This document shows positions 58,102 through 64,000 of a stretch of DNA of 64,000 bases, piece after piece. Source of the DNA: Rhexocercosporidium sp. MPI-PUGE-AT-0058 (taxonomy: Eukaryota; Ascomycota; Leotiomycetes; Helotiales); NCBI GenBank assembly GCA_020746875.1, contig JAGTJL010000018.1, forward strand, positions 930,001 to 994,000. Reading direction: 5' to 3'. The position numbers and the translations under genes were made by a program. The notes under the pieces are model-generated. The model was not told the origin of the DNA. It searched no databases and saw nothing but the letters and a program-made list of their open reading frames with translations. The number at the start of each line of letters is the position of its first letter. The stretch's first letter is position 1.

Positions 58102-59736
58102 CTACGCCCCAACACCAGTCATCACCATTTTCGTAATCAAAAACTCATCGATTCCATACTTGCTTCCTTCTCTTCCAAAGCCACTTTGTTTCACCCCACC
58201 AAATGGTGCAGTCGGGTCGCTCAATGCACCTTCACCCAAGTTAGCCTTTCAGAATGTGATGAGATCGTATCGCAGAGCTTACCAGTATTTACGCCGACCA
58301 TCCCAACCTCCAAGGCTTCAGCAGTCCTCCAGCACCTTGCATTGTCTTTGCTAAAAAAGTATCCAGCAAGCCCAACCTCAGAGGCATTAGCCAAATCGAT
58401 GACTTCCTCCTCGGTATCAAAAGCAAATAATGCAGCAACAGGCCCAAATGTTTCCTCGGTACATAGCTGCATTTTTGATTTCATGCCAGTCAAAATTGTC
58501 GTCTCGTAGAAATTTGGACCTAGATTTGAGAGGACCTTGCCGCCATGGACAATCCTTGCGCCTTTGCTAACGGCATCTTTAACATGGGCATCCACTTTTT
58601 GTATAGCGCGGTCATGTATCAGTGGTCCATGGGTGACACCTTCATCAAAGCCGTTGCCGATTTTGAAGCCTTGTACGACTTCGGTAACGAGAGAGACGAA
58701 TTTGTCATAAATACTTCGGTGAACGAAAATCCTATTAGCGCAGACACAGGTTTGTCCAGAAATCCTGAACTTGCAGGCAATGAGGCCCTTGACAGCCATA
58801 TTAAGGTCTGCGTCTTCGAAGACAATGAAGGGTGCATTGCCGCCAAGCTCGAAGGAAAGTTTCTTGAGCGTTGAGGATGATTGACTCATAAGAAGTTTTC
58901 CAACAGCGGTAGATCTAGTGAAGGAAACCTTCTTGACAATCGGGCTAGTGGTCAACACCTTTCCAACTTCAACGGTATTGTCCAGTGCAGTAATGACATT
59001 GACAACGCCTTTTGGGATGCCAGCTCTGTGGGCCAACTCTGCCAAAGCCAGAGCACTGAGAGGGGCTTCCGCTGGAGCCTTTACAACAACAGTACATCCA
59101 GCAGCAAGTGCAGGGCCAGCCTTCCTGGTAATCATTGCTGCAGGGAAATTCCAGGGTGCAATGAGAGCGCAGACCCCAACTGGCTGCTTAACGGTATAAA
59201 GCCTGTTATCGGGATTTGATGGAACAATCGTATCGCCGTAAATTCTAGGCGCCTCTTCTGCGAACCATTGAAGGAAGTCGGCAGCATACGCAACCTCAGT
59301 CTTTGCATCTGCCGTTGGCTTCCCATTCTCGGCGGTGATGATTTTGGCCAGGTCGTCAATGTTTTCCATCATCAGCTCGTACCATTTTCGGAGCCAACCA
59401 GCCCTCTGGCGTGGTGTGGTCTTGCGGTATGATGGCAAAGCTGCTGCTGCCGCTGCGATAGCATCTTGGGTGTCTTTGGCATCAAACTCGGGATTGGTTG
59501 TTATTTCCTCCAGGGTTGCAGGGTCTAGTAGCATTCGCATGAGTATATTCTGAGGTGCAATAGAGTGAGAAACGCACCCGTAATAGAGAAAACCTTTTGT
59601 GACCCGGCTTTCGTCCATTTTCCGTCAACATAACAAGACGTTCTCAAAAGAGAAGCATCTGAGAGCTATAATCTGTTAGACATCATGCACATAGATAAAT
59701 CAAGACTTTACCTACAGTGAACAGATTATGCGGCAT
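58102..59736 (-). CDS. Aldehyde dehydrogenase, succinate-semialdehyde dehydrogenase type (copy 2)
   Basis: Four exons tile in frame: 59736-59716, 59665-59578, 59524-58283 and 58229-58102, giving 492 residues, starting [19 protein letters not shown]. Motifs: [47 protein letters not shown], Glu in [16 protein letters not shown], Cys in [34 protein letters not shown] and C-terminal [20 protein letters not shown]. The CVC at the active site is typical of succinate-semialdehyde dehydrogenases. One oddity: the cofactor-loop motif FTGST reads FTRST (AGA codon), replacing a near-invariant Gly. Exon structure (tiny first exon, last intron before SPFGG/APFGG) parallels copy 1, so they are likely paralogues. 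Divergent from the aminotransferase gene. Confidence 0.9.
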
Positions 59737-60251
59737 TGTGAAGGTTATGTGTGTGGTGTCAGGTTTAAAGCTGGTCGAAGGGTGTATTGATATTGGCGAC
59801 TTCTCGGAAACAGCAGTATTTTACCGAGATAAATCATTTGAAATGCTTCAAATCCCGTCTGGGATTCCGGCAATTTGGTATACCCTATTGTTCACATCGT
59901 CAGTACTTGGAGGGGTACCCGGCCAACAGCCCCACCAACACCACTGACGCAGTTGCGCGGGGCAAGAGGATATTGGCTTCCAGCCACAAACTACGCACCG
60001 GCCCGGTCATCAACATCTCGAACCGGCAGTCAACCGTGGTTAAACCTGTAGAACAACGTCAAGAAATATTTGGCGATGACCAACAGATTCAGTTCTGTAT
60101 CTCGATGTACTGCCCCGATTGTCGGTGGATACAAGCGGCTGGAGTCCCGGCTTGGAGTCATATCGAAGTTTTCGTCTGGTTAGATTCTAACGAGGTCATA
60201 ATGTCATGATATATATGAATTTGTCATTTCCCAAATTTCCCATCCTCATCC
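59737..60251. promoter_or_regulatory. Divergent promoter region of ALDH copy 2 and the aminotransferase
   Basis: 515 bp between two divergent start codons. It contains the CCGG-C-CCGG palindrome annotated separately and a second CCGG (AACCGGCAGTCAACCGTGG) about 26 bp further on. No protein-coding gene recognised. Confidence 0.4.
59998..60006. promoter_or_regulatory. CCGG-C-CCGG palindrome in divergent promoter
   Basis: Within ACCGGCCCGGT; the same 11-bp palindrome class (ACCGG-S-CCGGT) as the centre of the 51-bp palindrome at 56443-56493. A candidate shared site for the Zn(II)2Cys6 regulator; inference only. Confidence 0.4.
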
Positions 60252-61976
60252 GTGGCTCGTTATCGTTTGATTCCTTTGCTTCGAGCCTGTACTCATAACG
60301 AATTTGTCGCAGACATGTCTCTTAATACCGTGACTACCGAGGTCCCAGGTCCGAAATCCAAGGAGGTAGCGAAGCAACTGGATACTCTTTTCGATGCGCG
60401 AAGTGTGCACTTCGTAGCAGACTATGTCAACAGCTCAGGGAACTAGTACGCCGCCAGCAACTGCCTTCGGCAGCCATAAACTGACAAAAGGTGTAGCATT
60501 GTCGATGTAGACGGAAACAAATATTTGGATGTGTACGTTCAAGCAACCAAGACTGGGAGAGAGGGCTCACATTTATCAGTTATGCTCAAATTGCGTCTAT
60601 CGCCGTCGGCTACAACAATGAGGCTCTCATCAAGGCCGCAAAGTCACCAGAGATGATCACCGCTCTGGTCAACCGTCCAGCAACTGGCAATTTCCCGGCT
60701 GAGAACTGGATGTCCCTCTTGCGTGACGGTTTGATGAGAGCTGCGCCCAAGGGGCTTAATCAAATCTTTACAGCCCAGTCAGGTTCTGAAGCGAACGAGC
60801 TTGCGTTCAAAGCAGCGTTCATGCTATATCAACGACGACAGCGTGGTGAGGGTGTTGAATGGACTGAGGAGGAGATCGGCTCCTGTATTAACAACGCCAA
60901 GCCTGGATCTCCAGAGCTGGCAGTTCTGAGTTTCAGAAATTCTTTCCACGGACGTGGATTTGGAAGTCTGTCAACCACCAGATCAAAGGCCGTTCATAAG
61001 CTCGATATTCCATCATTCAACTGGCCTCAAGCTTCCTTCCCTGCGCTCAAATACCCGCTCGAGAAATACACTACCGAGAACACAGCAGAGGAGCAGAGAT
61101 GCTTAACAGAGGTTGAGAGCTTGATTCAGTCATGGCATGTTTTGTGTGATATCGACCTGACATGAAGGAAGCTGACATCATCTCCAGGCACTGCCCAGTC
61201 GCAGCTGTTATTATTGAGCCAATCCAAGGCGAAGGAGGTGACAATCACGCCTCACCAGCATTTTTCCAGGGTCTACGCGCAATAACACAAAAGCTTAAGG
61301 TTGTGTTGATTGTCGATGAGGTTCAAACCGGTAATTTATGGAATTTGAACGTCTGTGTTTCGGCCATGCTGACAAAACTACTCAGGTTTCGGTGCCACTG
61401 GAAAGTTCTGGGCTCACGACCATTGGAACTTGTCGACTCCACCAGATATTGTGACATTCTCCAAGAAGGCACAAACGGCCGGATATTTCTTCTCGGACAC
61501 CATGCTTGTACCTGATAAGGCATACCGCCAATTTAACACGCAAGTTCTTCCCTCGTTGCATAGCATTTGTAAACTCGCTAATCCGTCAGATAGTTGGATG
61601 GGCGATGCCGCGCGAGTAATTCTCTGCAACGCCGTTATTGAGCAGATAATTGAGACAAAGCTCGTTGAGCAGACTGCGCGGGTTGGCGCTGTCTTGTACG
61701 CTGAGCTCGAGAAGCTGGCAACTAGATATCCTCAGCTGATCCAAAATCTGCGTGGCAAGGGTCAAGGGCAAGTTCTTTTTTTTTTCCTCCTCAGTATGGT
61801 TCCTTGTGGACTTAAAACTTATACTTTTCGACAGAACATTCATAGCTTTTGACACTCTGTCAGCAGCTCCGCTATTGGCCAAAATGAAGCGTCTCGGTGT
61901 AAACATAGGATCTTGCGGCCGGGAGACCGTTAGACTCCGTCCTATGTTGGTCTTCAACGAGCAGCATGGTTTGTAG
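60252..61976 (+). CDS. 4-aminobutyrate aminotransferase-type enzyme (class III, PLP)
   Basis: Seven exons tile in frame: 60252-60445, 60497-60532, 60580-61143, 61188-61330, 61386-61539, 61594-61767 and 61835-61976, about 468 residues. Motifs: [120 protein letters not shown], and the PLP Lys in [14 protein letters not shown]. It would move the amino group of GABA (or beta-alanine) to 2-oxoglutarate, giving succinate semialdehyde for the adjacent ALDHs. The first residues [15 protein letters not shown] could be a mitochondrial presequence; a second Met follows at 60315. Two introns (61540-61593, 61768-61834) use a GCAAGT donor. At the 3' end the frame stops at 61976, but DILVALLIKAIETAF just downstream (to 62068) looks like the true C-terminus, so the last junction is uncertain. 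Confidence 0.88.
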
Positions 61977-62700
61977 TATTCCGAGCTCTAACTTGTTTTA
62001 CCCAATGATCTGACTAGGATATTTTAGTGGCACTTTTGATTAAGGCTATTGAGACGGCATTCAAATAACAAATGTATAATCATATGCCATATTTTAGCGT
62101 CTGACACCCAATCAATCTTTACTTCTCCAGAGTTCTCGATGCATCATCCCTAAATTCAGAATAGGAAATGTATGGTTAAGTATGAGGGAAAATACCGAAC
62201 GCAAAAAGAATAAGTGAATGGAATATCGTAGAAGGAAAAACAGTATCTCAATATAAAAGACATCGCGATATGGTTTTGCGTGTAACTCGTGGCGATCAGA
62301 TCACTTTTCCGAAGTTTCTCCATGTCCTTACAGCAGTCATGGCCGCTATGATACGGTCTGGGTCGTATTCCAGATATTAATTAGTGCCTAAGAGAGCGAT
62401 CTGCGCGTCTACGGAATAAAATCGTATGTTCTTTCTGGTTTCCCTTTCCACCTTGACCTCCATTGTAGAGTATGAAAAGGCCAAAAAACCGGTCAACGTG
62501 AGTGTTGTCAAGGGAAAGAGGATACCCAGTAATTTGTCTTTCAGTATTACCACTACCAACATCTCCATGCCAATATGATACGAGAAAAGTAGGGGGTTAC
62601 TCCAGTCTTTAGATAATTAAATATCTGTCGCGCACTAGCGCAGCTCTTCGGCCTGGCGCACGCTCGCGCAAGTATACCAGGTATATATATCTAGCTCTTA
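61977..62700. other. 3' flank of the aminotransferase gene, no gene
   Basis: Contains the possible terminal exon to 62068, then sequence without a recognised motif. Confidence 0.4.
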
Positions 62701-64000
62701 ACTCCTCTCTTCAAGGGATAATACTTAATTTAATTAATTTTCAAACACCTTTTTTTTAAACCTCACTTGATTATAGATCTGTTAAACCCTTAAACCTTTG
62801 ATTTTCTTTTGTATAATAGTTAAAAGCCACATATTTGTCTTATTTAAGTTATACGACGTATTACAAAAGAGCTTTTATTATAAAAGTTTTATAATTACTT
62901 AAGATTTATTTTTATATCTTACTTTTACATATTAATTCTTTAATATGATTTTTATAATCCTTTTTAATAAGTTTAGTAAACTCTTATTATTTAAAGTCTT
63001 GTGTCTTAAGTCATAAGACTAGTTAAATTAGCTTATATATTTTATACTTGTAACTAATATACTTAGACTTTGGCTATATATTAATTTAAATGAAGCTAAT
63101 ATTATATTCTTATTTAAGATTCTTAATCGAGCGCCGCTTATCGTAAAGCAATTCGCAAAATAAGCTGATACTTAGATTATTATAAAATATATACTTATTA
63201 TATATATTTATAAAGAGCAACTTAAGGAATAAGCCTTTAAATAATATAAGGTAACTTAAAGCAATTCTAAGAGAGCTCCTGTAATTTCAACTAATTTAGC
63301 AGGTAGTTCTAGTACTATTAAAAGTAAGGGCGATTAATTAGACGCACTTTTAATTCCTAATAATCAAACTTTTTTATACTTCTTCGAAATAATAAGAGGA
63401 TTTTTAAGTTTATTTAAAAAGCTTAAGCTTATTATACTAAAGTCGTACTAAAATCAAATAAAAGCTAAGGCTAAAAAGCACACTATTTAAAATACAATTT
63501 AGTAATCTTACTTAATTTATTACCTTAAATTTTATAAATAAATTAAAAAGATTATAAGAAAGTAATACTTAATTATATAAGATAAGTACTATAATATCTA
63601 ATAAACCCTTTGTGCTTTTAATTTTTTTTTATTAAGTCGATATAATTATGTAAACGGACGTTTAAAACGATTACTAGAAATTACTTAAAATAAAAGGTAA
63701 GAATAATCCTCGTGCTTAAATTATAACTTACTAAGAATTAATTTGGAAAGCTTAGTTATATAATGTCTTAAATATAAAAGGAATACTTAAAGTAAACGAC
63801 TTTTTACTCGTAATAATAAACCTTAATTACTTATAAGTAAAATACTAAAGTAAAAAGATTTAAGAATATAATATGCTTAGTCTTTTTTCTTTTTATACCT
63901 TTAATTATTTAACATACTTCTTTTATATTGATAAATTAAGTCCTTAATCCTTATTAAAAAGATTAGACTTATAAGTAAAGTTTATTAAATTGTACTTGGT
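62701..64000. other. AT-rich RIP-like island running off the right edge
   Basis: A/T-dominated, stop-rich DNA similar to the other islands. No RT, transposase or other motif could be read. Confidence 0.55.

Overview
The window is eukaryotic nuclear DNA from a filamentous ascomycete (Pezizomycotina). Supporting signs are short introns of about 44-80 nt with fungal branch sites (CTAAC/CTGAC), and HET-domain, Zn(II)2Cys6, DUF3716-like, fungal JmjC-like and fungal APH-kinase families. The base composition is sharply two-part: gene-bearing DNA alternates with AT-rich islands (about 2.88-4.06, 32.5-36.76, 43.68-48.3 and 62.7-64.0 kb). The islands look like repeat-induced point mutation (RIP): C-to-T/G-to-A decay of transposons. 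Leotiomycetes is a guess from family content only.

Layout. 1-2.5 kb: an SDR gene running off the left edge and a proline dehydrogenase gene, both on the minus strand. 4.3-7.1 kb: a HET-domain gene with one nonsense codon, then two ferric-reductase scraps in opposite orientations. 7.1-13 kb: an intact HNH-nuclease-like gene, a lone retrotransposon gag, a decayed second copy of the HNH gene, and a different HNH protein fused in frame to that copy. 13.6-20 kb: a DUF3716-like/proline-rich gene, a truncated APH kinase, unidentified coding relics and an unidentified three-exon gene. 20.4-26.2 kb: a broken C2H2-SET gene and a long C2H2-PHD-tandem-GATA protein. 29.4-32.3 kb: an array of short dyads interrupted by a small TIR element, leading into an intact three-exon JmjC-like gene. 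32.5-36.8 kb: AT-rich island with long inverted repeats and two extreme microsatellites. 39.2-40.5 kb: a Myb/SANT-like gene. 41.7-43.3 kb: an APH kinase pseudogene. 43.7-46.5 kb: a RIP-decayed Ty3/gypsy element.

48.9-62.0 kb is the most coherent functional block: a Zn(II)2Cys6 regulator, two ALDH genes of the succinate-semialdehyde dehydrogenase type, a tartrate/D-malate/isopropylmalate-type dehydrogenase and a class-III GABA-type aminotransferase. The enzyme genes are arranged as two divergent pairs. Each shared promoter holds a CCGG-S-CCGG palindrome, and one of these is the centre of a 51-bp near-perfect palindrome. I infer a regulated gamma-aminobutyrate (or related omega-amino acid) catabolic cluster in which the aminotransferase makes a semialdehyde and the ALDHs oxidise it. 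A pogo-type transposon, itself split by a 5'-truncated LINE, sits between the regulator and the enzymes.

Many gene models were built by joining exons by eye; where exon lengths tile in frame this is stated. Several genes carry single-base frameshifts. Some lie in homopolymers and could be assembly errors, so 'pseudogene' is a working label there.
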